From Treponema sp. UBA1233 (GTDB taxonomy: Bacteria; Spirochaetota; Spirochaetia; Treponematales; Treponemataceae), in assembly GCA_002309305.1 (NCBI GenBank), contig DBWR01000028.1, positions 1 to 8,059 on the forward strand: a stretch of 8,059 bases of DNA, given 5' to 3'. The notes beneath the pieces are model-generated. The model was not told the origin of the DNA, did not search any database, and worked only from the letters and a program-made list of their open reading frames with translations. Of the stretch, positions 1-5,960 are shown piece after piece. The position numbers and the translations under genes are program-made. Position 1 is the first letter of the stretch. The number at the start of each line of letters is the position of its first letter.

Positions 1-441
1 CTTCATGTCGAGCATTTCAGTAAAGCGTTCAAGATTCCTTTTGTATTTGTCATGCGGAATGCGGTAGATTGCACGGAGAAGCTCAAAACTGTCTATGACC
101 GGAAGATCCCATTGCAGCTGTGACTTTTGCCCGAATACAACACCTATGTTTCCGACATAAGCCTTTCTCTGCTTGTAGGGAATATAACCGTTTACACTGA
201 TAGTACCCTTGTCTGGACAAAGGATCCCTGAAAGCATTTTGATTGTAGAAGATTTTCCTGCACCGTTTGGACCGATGAATCCCACCATCTCGCCTTTTTC
301 GATGTTAAAGCTTAAGTTGTTCACTGCATGCTTGATTTCGTATTTTGGAACAAACATATTGGCAATCATTCCGGGAATTCCTGCGCTTCTTTTGTTGACC
401 TTGAATTCCTTGGATATGCCTTTTACTTCGATAAAACTCAC
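1..441 (-). CDS. ABC-2 type exporter ATP-binding protein (N-terminal 147 residues; continues past the left edge)
   Basis: This is the nucleotide-binding subunit of an ABC transporter, cut by the window edge after 147 codons. It starts at a GTG (441-439) that overlaps the TGA of the upstream ATPase gene as GTGA. A GGAGG lies 7 bases before it, so this start is well supported and translation is probably coupled. The Walker A motif GPNGAGKSS is visible, followed by a Q-loop region reading GVVFGQKSQLQWDLPVIDS. The linker ahead of Walker A (VPKYEIKHAVNNLSF) and that Q-loop resemble the uncharacterised ABC-2 ATPases of the COG4586 type, which usually sit beside two ABC-2 permeases. The signature motif, Walker B and C-terminal domain lie outside the window. 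The substrate cannot be told from the sequence. The ATPase assignment is firm; the subfamily is a recollection of family features, not a search result. Confidence 0.93.
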   Translation of the reverse strand, partial: MSFIEVKGISKEFKVNKRSAGIPGMIANMFVPKYEIKHAVNNLSFNIEKGEMVGFIGPNGAGKSSTIKMLSGILCPDKGTISVNGYIPYKQRKAYVGNIGVVFGQKSQLQWDLPVIDSFELLRAIYRIPHDKYKRNLERFTEMLDMK

Positions 442-1346
442 TTTTCCACCTCCATATCATTAATTCTTTTTATACCGTATATACTTTCTGCCAGACTTGC
501 CTTGTGCAGGGCAACTGATTTTACACTAGTTGTATGGTTTATCCGCATTAAAAGTTCTTTTGAAGAGACATGATTTGAATTGTATCGGAATGTCATCCTG
601 CCGTTTTCTACACTGTATGATTCAATCTCCAGGTCAGAAACATCCGGCATTTTTCCCTCGAATTCAACATAGCCCGTCTGCATGGGAGAAAGCCTTTTGT
701 ACAATTCTTCCTTTGAGCCGTAGAACGCAACTTTACCCTGGTCAAACAGCAAAACTCTTTCAGCTATGGTTGAGATGTCTTCCATACTGTGTGAGCTGAC
801 AAGAACGGTTTTCCCTTCATTCTGCTTTTCCTTAACCAGAGAATAAAAGGCTGCCTTTCCATTTTGATCAAGACCGATGCATGGTTCATCAAAAAGATAC
901 AAATCAGCATCCCTGAGGAAGATCATGCCAAGCTCTGCCCTTCGTTTTTGACCAAGAGAAAGGTCTTTTGGTTTAGAATGTAGTATGCCGGTAAAATCCA
1001 AAACAGACGTAACATGATTCAATCTCTCCAGAAAATCATTCTTTTTGATTCCGTACATGAGCCGTATTTCATCAAGACTGTCAGAAATCGTAAGCCTTTC
1101 GTCATAAACAGGGATGTCCGCGTAAAGCACAGCGATTCTACCAGCTATGTTTTTTTGACCTTCAACAGGATTCTTTCTGAGGGTATAAATTGTGCCGGAT
1201 TCAGGCTGCAAAAGCCCAGAGATAAGCTTGAGGAATGTTGTTTTCCCCGATCCCGATGCTCCTATAATTCCAAGGGTAATTCCCTGGGGGATGTGGAGAT
1301 CAACATCATGCAATATGAATTTACTAAGGCCGTTGCAGATAATCAT
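438..1346 (-). CDS. ABC transporter ATP-binding protein, ABC-2/drug-export type, with atypical Q-loop
   Basis: A complete 302-residue ABC ATPase that powers export across the cytoplasmic membrane with permeases not in the window. The motifs occur in the right order: Walker A GASGSGKT (29-36), signature LSLGQ (129-133, for canonical LSGGQ), Walker B LYLFDE (149-154), D-loop GLD (158-160) and switch His186 (SSHS). The Q-loop glutamine is not evident. Aligned on its neighbour's VVFGQKSQL, this protein has VLYADIPVY, placing Asp77 at the glutamine position. The N-terminus before Walker A is short, so the aromatic A-loop residue is uncertain (perhaps Phe10). Residues from about 212 to 302 form an extra C-terminal region like those of ABC-2 ATPases. 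The ATG at 1346 has no clear Shine-Dalgarno sequence, and an in-frame TAG lies a short way upstream. Its stop overlaps the next ATPase start by 4 bases. It lies 52 bases downstream of the kinase gene and is probably regulated by that two-component system. Confidence 0.93.
   Translation of the reverse strand: MIICNGLSKFILHDVDLHIPQGITLGIIGASGSGKTTFLKLISGLLQPESGTIYTLRKNPVEGQKNIAGRIAVLYADIPVYDERLTISDSLDEIRLMYGIKKNDFLERLNHVTSVLDFTGILHSKPKDLSLGQKRRAELGMIFLRDADLYLFDEPCIGLDQNGKAAFYSLVKEKQNEGKTVLVSSHSMEDISTIAERVLLFDQGKVAFYGSKEELYKRLSPMQTGYVEFEGKMPDVSDLEIESYSVENGRMTFRYNSNHVSSKELLMRINHTTSVKSVALHKASLAESIYGIKRINDMEVEK
449..453 (-). promoter_or_regulatory. Ribosome binding site GGAGG for the left-edge ATPase
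   Basis: GGAGG on the minus strand, 7 bases before the GTG at 441. It lies inside the last codons of the upstream gene and decides the GTG start; no in-frame ATG is placed as well. Confidence 0.8.
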
Positions 1347-1398
1347 GATTCTACAATAAACCGTAATGGGCTATGGTGCAAGTAGGGTGGGATAAACG

Positions 1399-2118
1399 TC
1401 AGTTTTTTGGGATAAAAACATTTACGATAAAGAAACCGTCTTCTTCATAAAAATCGGTCATGCCTTCATAAGATTCAGCAATTTCCCTGATTTGGCTTAC
1501 ACCGTAACCGTGTTTTTCTTCATCTGCCTTTGTGGACTTTAAATTTGGATTTGATTCCAGAACTGATTGCGAAATCCTGTTCCTTACTGCGATGACGTCA
1601 TAACCCTTTTTTTCATACACGCTGATTGCGATTTCTTTTTTGGGTTCCAGCCTTTCGTGTTCTATGGCATTGTCAACTGCATTGGAGAATACTGCGGAAA
1701 AATCTATGCCCTTCATTTTATCAAAGGCCGCTTTTCCTATGTCTGCCTTTACGTCTATACCTTCCTGACGGCATATTTCAAGCTTGTCGTTGAGGATGTG
1801 ATTTAATAGAGGGTTTCCTGTCTCAACATAACTTTTCACTGCATTCAGTTTTTCCAGAATCTGCGAGATATAGTTTTTTGCGTTCTCGTAATCTCCGCTG
1901 TTGATGTAGGAAGTCATTACCATAAGGTGATTGCGCATGTCGTGCTTGAGTTTTCTTGTGTTTTGGTGCAAAAGCCTGATTTCCTCTTCCTGCCTTGTGA
2001 TTTCTTCCATCTGCCATTTATATGAATCAAGCTCGTACTTTAAATCCTTGTTTTGTGCTTCAAGTTCGAGAATTTTTTCATTCAGTTCTTCAAGTTCCTT
2101 TTTCTTGTTTCCAATCAT
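1399..2118 (-). CDS. Soluble GHKL-type sensor histidine kinase (AgrC/CitA-like core, no transmembrane sensor)
   Basis: A 239-residue histidine kinase, predicted cytosolic. Residues 1-50 are a charged, coiled-coil-like helix rich in Glu, Lys and Leu. Residues 50-95 form the dimerisation/phosphoacceptor helices with LKHDMRNH, where His59 is the likely phosphorylated residue, as in the Spo0B-like helix of AgrC-type kinases. The HATPase domain follows, with an N-box SNAVDNAIE (Asn146, Asn150) and a G-box HGYGVSQI (203-210). No hydrophobic segment long enough to cross the membrane is present, whereas AgrC-type kinases normally carry an N-terminal multi-pass sensor domain. The start ATG (2118-2116) overlaps the response-regulator stop as ATGA, so the two proteins are made together and surely pair. 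Its signal is unknown and could be a cytosolic ligand or a partner such as the ABC transporter. Confidence 0.92.
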   Translation of the reverse strand: MIGNKKKELEELNEKILELEAQNKDLKYELDSYKWQMEEITRQEEEIRLLHQNTRKLKHDMRNHLMVMTSYINSGDYENAKNYISQILEKLNAVKSYVETGNPLLNHILNDKLEICRQEGIDVKADIGKAAFDKMKGIDFSAVFSNAVDNAIEHERLEPKKEIAISVYEKKGYDVIAVRNRISQSVLESNPNLKSTKADEEKHGYGVSQIREIAESYEGMTDFYEEDGFFIVNVFIPKN

Positions 2119-2801
2119 CTGCGCATGTACCTTAATATGCTTTCTTTTGCCGACTCTGAATATGATTTTCCGATGGGGAGTTTTGCTCCGTTGTCAAGTT
2201 CCAGAGTGTCGGACTTTAGGATTTTTATGTGCTCAAGATTTACAAGAAAACCTTTGTGGATTCTGAGGAAGTCGCTGTTCTGAAGCTCATTCTCTATGTT
2301 TGACATTGTTGAACGCAAGCGGTAATCTCCATCCTTTGTGTAGACAGCAAGATAATTCGCTTGGCTTTCAAAATACAGGATGTCGCTTTGTGCAAGGCTC
2401 ATGGTTTTGGATGCGGTTTGGAATACAAAATGCCTGTTTCTTCCTTCAATTTCTGTTTCACAATCTTTCAACACATTTCGGAGTTCATCAGTAAGATATT
2501 TTTTCCTTACAAAGGCAAATGGGTGGTACTTGAAGCTGTCGTATACAAGCTCGTCATGTGCGGTGACAAAGACAACAAGTGCACGGGCTTTTTCCTGAGC
2601 AAGAAGCGATGCAACATCCATTCCACTCATCCCGGGCATGTCAATGTCAAGAAAAAGGACATCCGGCCTTTCCTGAGCAGATGAAATGAAAGATTCTCCG
2701 CTTGTAAAAGTCTGAACGTTGCTTTGAGGAAATTCGTGTTTTATAAATGAAGCGATTTCTTCAAGGATCTTAGCTTCGTCATCACATACAGAAATGTTCA
2801 A
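2115..2801 (-). CDS. LytTR-family response regulator (receiver plus LytTR DNA-binding domain)
   Basis: A 228-residue transcription regulator and the partner of the downstream kinase. The receiver domain (about 1-118) has the acidic pair Asp7/Asp8, phosphoacceptor Asp52 in FLDIDMPG, Thr80 in VFVTAHD, and a conserved-type Lys at 100 or 101. The LytTR domain (about 122-228) shows the typical ILYFESQANYLAVYT strand (141-155) and the FLRIHKGFLVNLEHI segment (178-192). LytTR regulators usually bind paired direct repeats upstream of export or virulence operons; no such pair was recognised here. The start is a TTG at 2801-2799, preceded by TAAGGT with about 8 bases spacing. No in-frame ATG nearby gives a better receiver N-terminus (NISVCDDE). 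It is the first gene of the leftward operon. Confidence 0.94.
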   Translation of the reverse strand: MNISVCDDEAKILEEIASFIKHEFPQSNVQTFTSGESFISSAQERPDVLFLDIDMPGMSGMDVASLLAQEKARALVVFVTAHDELVYDSFKYHPFAFVRKKYLTDELRNVLKDCETEIEGRNRHFVFQTASKTMSLAQSDILYFESQANYLAVYTKDGDYRLRSTMSNIENELQNSDFLRIHKGFLVNLEHIKILKSDTLELDNGAKLPIGKSYSESAKESILRYMRR

Positions 2802-2818
2802 TTTGCGTACCTTATTGT

Positions 2819-2824
2819 ATTATA
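2819..2824 (-). promoter_or_regulatory. Candidate -10 box (TATAAT) of the leftward two-component/ABC operon
   Basis: A perfect TATAAT on the minus strand, 17 bases before the TTG start of the response regulator. The expected -35 position (2842-2847, ATCAAA) matches the consensus at only three of six bases. A start site about 7 bases after the box would leave a leader of about 11 bases and cut close to the TAAGGT ribosome binding site. The true start may therefore lie elsewhere or the promoter may need an activator. Confidence 0.4.
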
Positions 2825-2865
2825 CCGCAAGATGAAGGTTTTTTGATAGATGTCAGATTGAACTA

Positions 2866-2894
2866 TTGATATAATGAAATTTGGGTGTTATACT
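2866..2894 (+). promoter_or_regulatory. Sigma-70 type promoter of the flotillin gene
   Basis: TTGATA (2866-2871), a spacer of exactly 17 bases, then TATACT (2889-2894) preceded by TG-T as in an extended -10. The predicted start is near 2901, giving a leader of about 23 bases before the ATG at 2924. A second TATAAT (2870-2875) with its own TG extension overlaps the -35 box and could be an alternative -10. Confidence 0.65.
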
Positions 2895-2912
2895 GTTTTA
2901 AATATCAAAAAT

Positions 2913-2917
2913 GGAGG
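2913..2917 (+). promoter_or_regulatory. Ribosome binding site that fixes the flotillin start at 2924
   Basis: GGAGG with a 6-base gap to the ATG at 2924. The longer reading from the GTG at 2885 would begin inside the promoter and has no such site, so the 2924 start is preferred. Confidence 0.85.
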
Positions 2918-2923
2918 CATGAT

Positions 2924-4411
2924 ATGGAGTTATATTTGATTCTGATAGCTGCAGCAGTGGTTTTGATTTTCTTTTTCTGTTCTTATCGCAAGGTACCCAA
3001 AAACAGGATAGGAATTCGCGTTGGTCCGTTTGGCAACAAGACGGTGACAGGTAAGGCGATTTTCGTAATTCCGTTCCTGCAGCGCATTGACTATATGACG
3101 TTGGAAAACATTCAGGTTGACTTTGTATCTAAGGATTCAATTCCGACACAGGATGCAATCAACATCAAGGTAGATGCAGTTGCCAACATTGCCATTTCTC
3201 AGGAAGCCGAAATCATGAAAAAGGCAGCGGCAAAATTCATCGGATACACGACAGAGGATATCGCCGCCGTAGTAACTCCCGTTCTTGAAGGTAACATCCG
3301 CGAAATCATCTCTCAGATAAAGCTCAAGGATTTGATTCAGGGAGACAAAAAGGTTCTTGCCGAAAAGGTTGCGGAAAACGTAAAGCCAAACCTCATGGAT
3401 CTGGGACTTGAACTTACCACGTTCAACATCCAGAACTTTAAGGACGACAATGGCGTAATCAACAACCTTGGTATTGAAAATACTGTATCCATTTCCAAAG
3501 ACGCCGCAAAGGCAAAAGCCGCCGCAGAAGCGGAAGTAAAGATTGCTCAGGCCCTTGCAGACAAGGATGCCAACGACGCTCGTGTCGCCGCAGAACTGGA
3601 AATCGCACAGAAGCAGAATGAACTTGCCCTCAAGAAAGCCTCACTCAAGGCAATGGCAGATACCGAAGCCGCAAAGGCAGACGCCGCCATGGCAATCGAA
3701 GCTGAGGTACAGCGCAAGGACAAGGAAGTAAAGGAAGTAGAAGCAAACATCGCACGTCAGGAAAAGGAAATAGAACTTCAGGAAAAGAAAGTTTCAATCA
3801 AGGAACGTGCCCTTGAAGCGGAAGTTAAAAAGACGGCAGACGCAGACAAATATGCGGCTCAACAGCATGCGGACGCAGGACTTTATACAAGGCAGAAGCA
3901 GGCCGAAGCTGAAGCGTTTGAGATTCAGAAGCAGGCCGATGCAGCGGCATATACAAAACTGAAGCAAGCCGAAGCCGAAAAGCTTGCCATGGAAAATGAA
4001 GCCGCCGGTAAAAAGGCACTTGCTGAAGCAACCCAGGCACAGGGAGAAGCCGAAGCAGCCGCAATCAAGGCAAAGATGGAAGCGGAAGCAGACGGTCTTA
4101 ACAAAAAGGCGGAAGCCATGGCAAAGTACGGTGACGCCGCAAAACAGGACATGCAGCTTGAAGCCCTTAAACTGTATTTTGAACAGCTCCCGAAGATTGC
4201 CGAAGCCGCAGGAAACGCATATTCCAATGTACACAAGATTTACATGTACGGCGGAGATTCATCACAGCTTCAGGGCGACATCATGAAAAACGTAACCCAG
4301 ATTTCAGAAGCCCTGGGCCAGAGCCTTGGAATTGACCCCAAGAACCTCCTGAACAGCTTTATCGGTGCCAAGCTTGCCAATTCAACAGGAAAGAATGGAG
4401 CCAAGGAGTAA
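2924..4411 (+). CDS. floT: Flotillin-like SPFH membrane scaffold protein (FloT/YuaG type)
   Basis: A 495-residue SPFH protein, close to the length of Bacillus FloT (about 509). Residues 3-19 are a hydrophobic membrane anchor or hairpin. The SPFH/PHB domain (about 24-185) begins with VPKNRIGIRVGPFGNKTV and ends with DLGLELTTFNIQNF. A long Ala/Glu/Lys-rich coiled coil (about 190-410) includes the EA-rich repeats typical of flotillins, such as RQKQAEAEAFEIQKQADAAA. The C-terminus (KIYMYGG through GIDPKNLLNSFIG) is the conserved flotillin tail linked to oligomerisation. Flotillins form assemblies in fluid membrane microdomains and help organise membrane proteins. The gene has its own promoter and a strong terminator, so it looks monocistronic. 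It lacks the adjacent NfeD-like partner found with Bacillus floT; an NfeD gene does occur 2.8 kb downstream, next to another SPFH gene. GC is locally high (34 of 60 bases at 4021-4080). Confidence 0.95.
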   Translation: MELYLILIAAAVVLIFFFCSYRKVPKNRIGIRVGPFGNKTVTGKAIFVIPFLQRIDYMTLENIQVDFVSKDSIPTQDAINIKVDAVANIAISQEAEIMKKAAAKFIGYTTEDIAAVVTPVLEGNIREIISQIKLKDLIQGDKKVLAEKVAENVKPNLMDLGLELTTFNIQNFKDDNGVINNLGIENTVSISKDAAKAKAAAEAEVKIAQALADKDANDARVAAELEIAQKQNELALKKASLKAMADTEAAKADAAMAIEAEVQRKDKEVKEVEANIARQEKEIELQEKKVSIKERALEAEVKKTADADKYAAQQHADAGLYTRQKQAEAEAFEIQKQADAAAYTKLKQAEAEKLAMENEAAGKKALAEATQAQGEAEAAAIKAKMEAEADGLNKKAEAMAKYGDAAKQDMQLEALKLYFEQLPKIAEAAGNAYSNVHKIYMYGGDSSQLQGDIMKNVTQISEALGQSLGIDPKNLLNSFIGAKLANSTGKNGAKE

Positions 4412-4441
4412 AGCCGCTTTAGTCTTGGATTAAACAACAAC

Positions 4442-4486
4442 ACGGGAACGTCGGCCATAACAACAGCTGATGTTCCCGTTTTTTTT
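4442..4486 (+). terminator. Long-stem intrinsic terminator after the flotillin gene
   Basis: The arm ACGGGAAC (4442-4449) pairs perfectly with GTTCCCGT (4472-4479). Pairing continues inward through GTCGGC/GCTGAT with two G-T wobbles, giving a 14-pair stem with a 10-base loop (4456-4465). A run of eight T follows (4479-4486). It ends only 19 bases before the next start codon, with no promoter recognisable in between. Confidence 0.93.
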
Positions 4487-4505
4487 CGATTTGTGGAGTA
4501 ATTAA

Positions 4506-5066
4506 ATGACAATAAAAGAAGTTCTTACAAAAGATGAAAAGATTGAAACCGGATTGAAAATGATGTATCTTTCCGGAATAATGCAGGACCGGCAGCGTAA
4601 AATCCGTAGGATTTATATCAGACGCATTGTAATGGGAATTATACTTGCTGCCATTTCATTTCTTTTGCTTTTTCGAGGTTATAACGATGTGTTAGCCCAC
4701 GCCGGTATAGTTTTCGGTCTTATCTATGTTTTTGTTGATCTTGGCTTTTTGATTTTTGAAAAAAGGATAGATGAATACCGCGTTCGAAAAAGCATCAGAA
4801 ATAATCTTGAGGTTATAGAAAAGAAATATGACATTTCTATAGACAAGTGTGAAAGCGTTGCTGTTATTGAAGATGATTATGTTCAACTAGATGAGCTGGG
4901 TTCATCAACCCGATATCTGAAAAAAGATTATCTTAGTAACATTGAAGACGACAAATTCTACATTCTGGAATTTACAAACGCCAGGTACATATTCTTTAAG
5001 AAAGATTCCTTTTCAGGCAATGATGAGTTTGATAAGCTGATTGCGGAGGTTGAAGAGATTGGTTGA
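4506..5066 (+). CDS. Small two-helix membrane protein, YcxB-like family candidate
   Basis: A 186-residue predicted inner-membrane protein. A basic cytosolic stretch (RQRKIRRIYIRR, 29-40) precedes two hydrophobic helices at about 41-57 and 63-84. A soluble tail of about 100 residues follows, with alternating beta-type segments (YVQLDELGSSTRYLKKDYL, then FYILEFTNARYIFFKKDSF and a closing acidic helix). This layout (two helices, then a beta-rich tail ending in an I-F-K-K-x-x-F element and a short helix) is that of YcxB-like proteins, whose function is not established. GGAG at 4495-4498 lies 7 bases before the ATG. No promoter is visible between the flotillin terminator and this gene, so expression would rest on read-through or an unrecognised promoter. 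It is AT-rich (18 of 60 GC at 4801-4860). The family call is inferred from topology and pattern only. Confidence 0.75.
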   Translation: MTIKEVLTKDEKIETGLKMMYLSGIMQDRQRKIRRIYIRRIVMGIILAAISFLLLFRGYNDVLAHAGIVFGLIYVFVDLGFLIFEKRIDEYRVRKSIRNNLEVIEKKYDISIDKCESVAVIEDDYVQLDELGSSTRYLKKDYLSNIEDDKFYILEFTNARYIFFKKDSFSGNDEFDKLIAEVEEIG

Positions 5067-5087
5067 TGGCGTATGAATGATTTGATT

Positions 5088-5116
5088 TTTAACTTATGGA
5101 AAAATGATAAGTTAAA
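5088..5116. repeat. AT-rich perfect inverted repeat (10-bp arms, 9-base loop)
   Basis: TTTAACTTAT (5088-5097) and ATAAGTTAAA (5107-5116) are exact reverse complements around GGAAAAATG. A T-G and a T-A pair can extend the stem after the outer ends. There is no U-tract on either strand, so it is not a standard terminator. It lies between the YcxB-like gene and the toxin-antitoxin promoter and may be a weak terminator, an RNA stabiliser or a protein site. Confidence 0.6.
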
Positions 5117-5158
5117 GAAACGTAAATAATTCAATTAATTTCAGGACGAGAAATAAAC

Positions 5159-5187
5159 TTGACATACCCTATAAAATAGGGTAAACT
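5159..5187 (+). promoter_or_regulatory. Promoter of the higBA toxin-antitoxin operon
   Basis: A perfect -35 TTGACA (5159-5164), a 17-base spacer, then TAAACT (5182-5187, four of six consensus bases). Transcription would begin near 5194, practically at the toxin ATG (5196). The spacer is occupied by the palindromic operator listed separately. Confidence 0.75.
5165..5183. promoter_or_regulatory. Palindromic operator in the higBA promoter
   Basis: TACCCTAT (5165-5172), AAA, then ATAGGGTA (5176-5183): a perfect 19-base inverted repeat with a 3-base centre. It fills the promoter spacer and touches the -10 box. Antitoxins of the HigA type repress their own operon by binding such palindromes, so it is inferred to be the HigA operator. 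Confidence 0.8.
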
Positions 5188-5195
5188 TAAAGAAA

Positions 5196-5555
5196 ATGAA
5201 AAGAGAATTTATAGAAACACCGTCATTTACAAAAAAGTGGTTTGCCTTGGGATTTACGGATGATGATTTGTCAGAACTTCAAGAATTCCTGATAAAAAAT
5301 CCCGAAGCGGGAGATATGATGATTGGTACAGGCGGACTGAAAAAGATCAGGTATGCCTTTAAAGGACGTGGTAAAAGTGGCAGTGCGAGGGTCTGCTATG
5401 TTGATTTTGCATCTTTTGAAAAAAACTATTTGATACAAGTGTTTACTAAAGATGAGAAACCAAACTTAACGGATGCAGAAAAAAATGCCATAAAGAAAGT
5501 TATTGGTATATTAAAAACTGAAGCGGTAAATAACTGGAGGCAGGAACATGAGTGA
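5196..5555 (+). CDS. higB: HigB-2 type toxin (RelE/ParE-superfamily mRNA interferase)
   Basis: A 119-residue toxin. The conserved core GTGGLKKIRYAFKGRGKSG (44-62) followed by SARVCYVDF (63-71), and the later FTKDEK and LTDAEK segments (83-88, 91-96), match the HigB-2/RelE-like family. Characterised members cut mRNA at the ribosome. Lys49, Lys50, Arg52, Arg58 and Lys60 are basic residues in the expected active surface. The start ATG lies about 2 bases from the predicted transcription start and has no Shine-Dalgarno sequence, so the toxin may be made from a nearly leaderless mRNA, while the antitoxin has a strong site. The toxin comes first, as usual for higBA, and overlaps the antitoxin by 8 bases. 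mRNA cleavage is inferred from the family. Confidence 0.92.
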   Translation: MKREFIETPSFTKKWFALGFTDDDLSELQEFLIKNPEAGDMMIGTGGLKKIRYAFKGRGKSGSARVCYVDFASFEKNYLIQVFTKDEKPNLTDAEKNAIKKVIGILKTEAVNNWRQEHE

Positions 5556-5868
5556 GTTTTTTGATGAATTGATGACAGGTTTGAATGAAGCGGTTGCTAT
5601 AGAAAAAGGTACTCTTAAAGGAAGAAAGACTGTCTATGAGATACTTCCAGTAAAGAAATATGACAACATTCAGATTAAGAAAATCCGCACGTCTGTTGGA
5701 ATGACTCAAGTTCTGTTTGCAGATTACATGGGGGTGTCAACAAAAACTGTAGAGGCATGGGAAAAGGGAACCAATCATCCGACAGGAACTGCCTGCCGTC
5801 TTATAAGCATGCTTGAGAACAAAACCTTTGCCTCGTTGCCGTTTGTAAAGAAGCTGGCGACAGTATGA
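5548..5868 (+). CDS. higA: HigA-2 type antitoxin, XRE-family DNA-binding protein
   Basis: A 106-residue antitoxin and autorepressor. The N-terminal part (1-40) is the likely toxin-binding region. A helix-turn-helix of Cro/C1 type spans about 41-90, with TQVLFADYMGVSTKTVEAWEKG split as helix 53-60, turn near Gly62 and recognition helix 64-73. The residues TKTVEAWEKG are typical of HigA-2 proteins. Translation starts at the ATG at 5548, inside the toxin's last codons, with GGAGG at 5536-5540 and a 7-base gap. This favours antitoxin production over that of the poorly led toxin. It presumably neutralises HigB and, alone or in complex, binds the palindrome at 5165-5183. A related site in the fic promoter may be a second target. 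Confidence 0.93.
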   Translation: MSEFFDELMTGLNEAVAIEKGTLKGRKTVYEILPVKKYDNIQIKKIRTSVGMTQVLFADYMGVSTKTVEAWEKGTNHPTGTACRLISMLENKTFASLPFVKKLATV

Positions 5869-5906
5869 TTGACTAAAACATATGAAAAAAGTACTGTCTG
5901 TGGGAA

Positions 5907-5960
5907 ATCTATGTCATTCCGCTTGCTATCTACCCCAAAATAGGTTAAAATGACATAGAT
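5907..5960. repeat. Inverted repeat 1 upstream of fic (12-bp arms)
   Basis: ATCTATGTCATT (5907-5918) and AATGACATAGAT (5949-5960) are exact reverse complements. The left arm lies upstream of the fic -35 box; the right arm begins inside the -10 box. The repeat is interleaved with inverted repeat 2. Confidence 0.85.
5923..5951 (+). promoter_or_regulatory. Promoter of fic, laid out like the higBA promoter
   Basis: TTGCTA (5923-5928), a 17-base spacer, then TAAAAT (5946-5951, five of six consensus bases). Transcription would begin near 5958. The spacer holds TACCCCAAAATAGGT, which aligns with the higBA operator TACCCTATAAAATAGGGTA after a 2-base gap, at the same place between the -35 and -10 boxes. 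This suggests a degenerate HigA site. Confidence 0.6.

Noticed and set aside
2885..2923. Longer flotillin reading from a GTG at 2885
   Set aside because: The GTG lies within the predicted promoter, the added residues are not flotillin-like, and the ATG at 2924 has GGAGG at 6 bases.
3794..4236. Long minus-strand open frames opposite the flotillin coiled coil (3794-4234 and 3925-4236)
   Set aside because: They are shadows of the Ala/Glu/Lys-rich coding bias on the plus strand; their Ser/Ala/Phe/Cys-rich translations match no family pattern, and the plus-strand frame is clearly a flotillin.
5073..5129. 18-residue basic peptide MNDLIFNLWKNDKLKKRK between the YcxB-like gene and higBA
   Set aside because: No Shine-Dalgarno sequence, and the stretch coincides with the AT-rich inverted repeat; too short to support as a gene.
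5882..5953. 23-codon open frame MKKVLSVGNLCHSACYLPQN... between higA and fic
   Set aside because: No ribosome binding site; it runs through the inverted repeats and the fic promoter, so the sequence is better explained as regulatory DNA.
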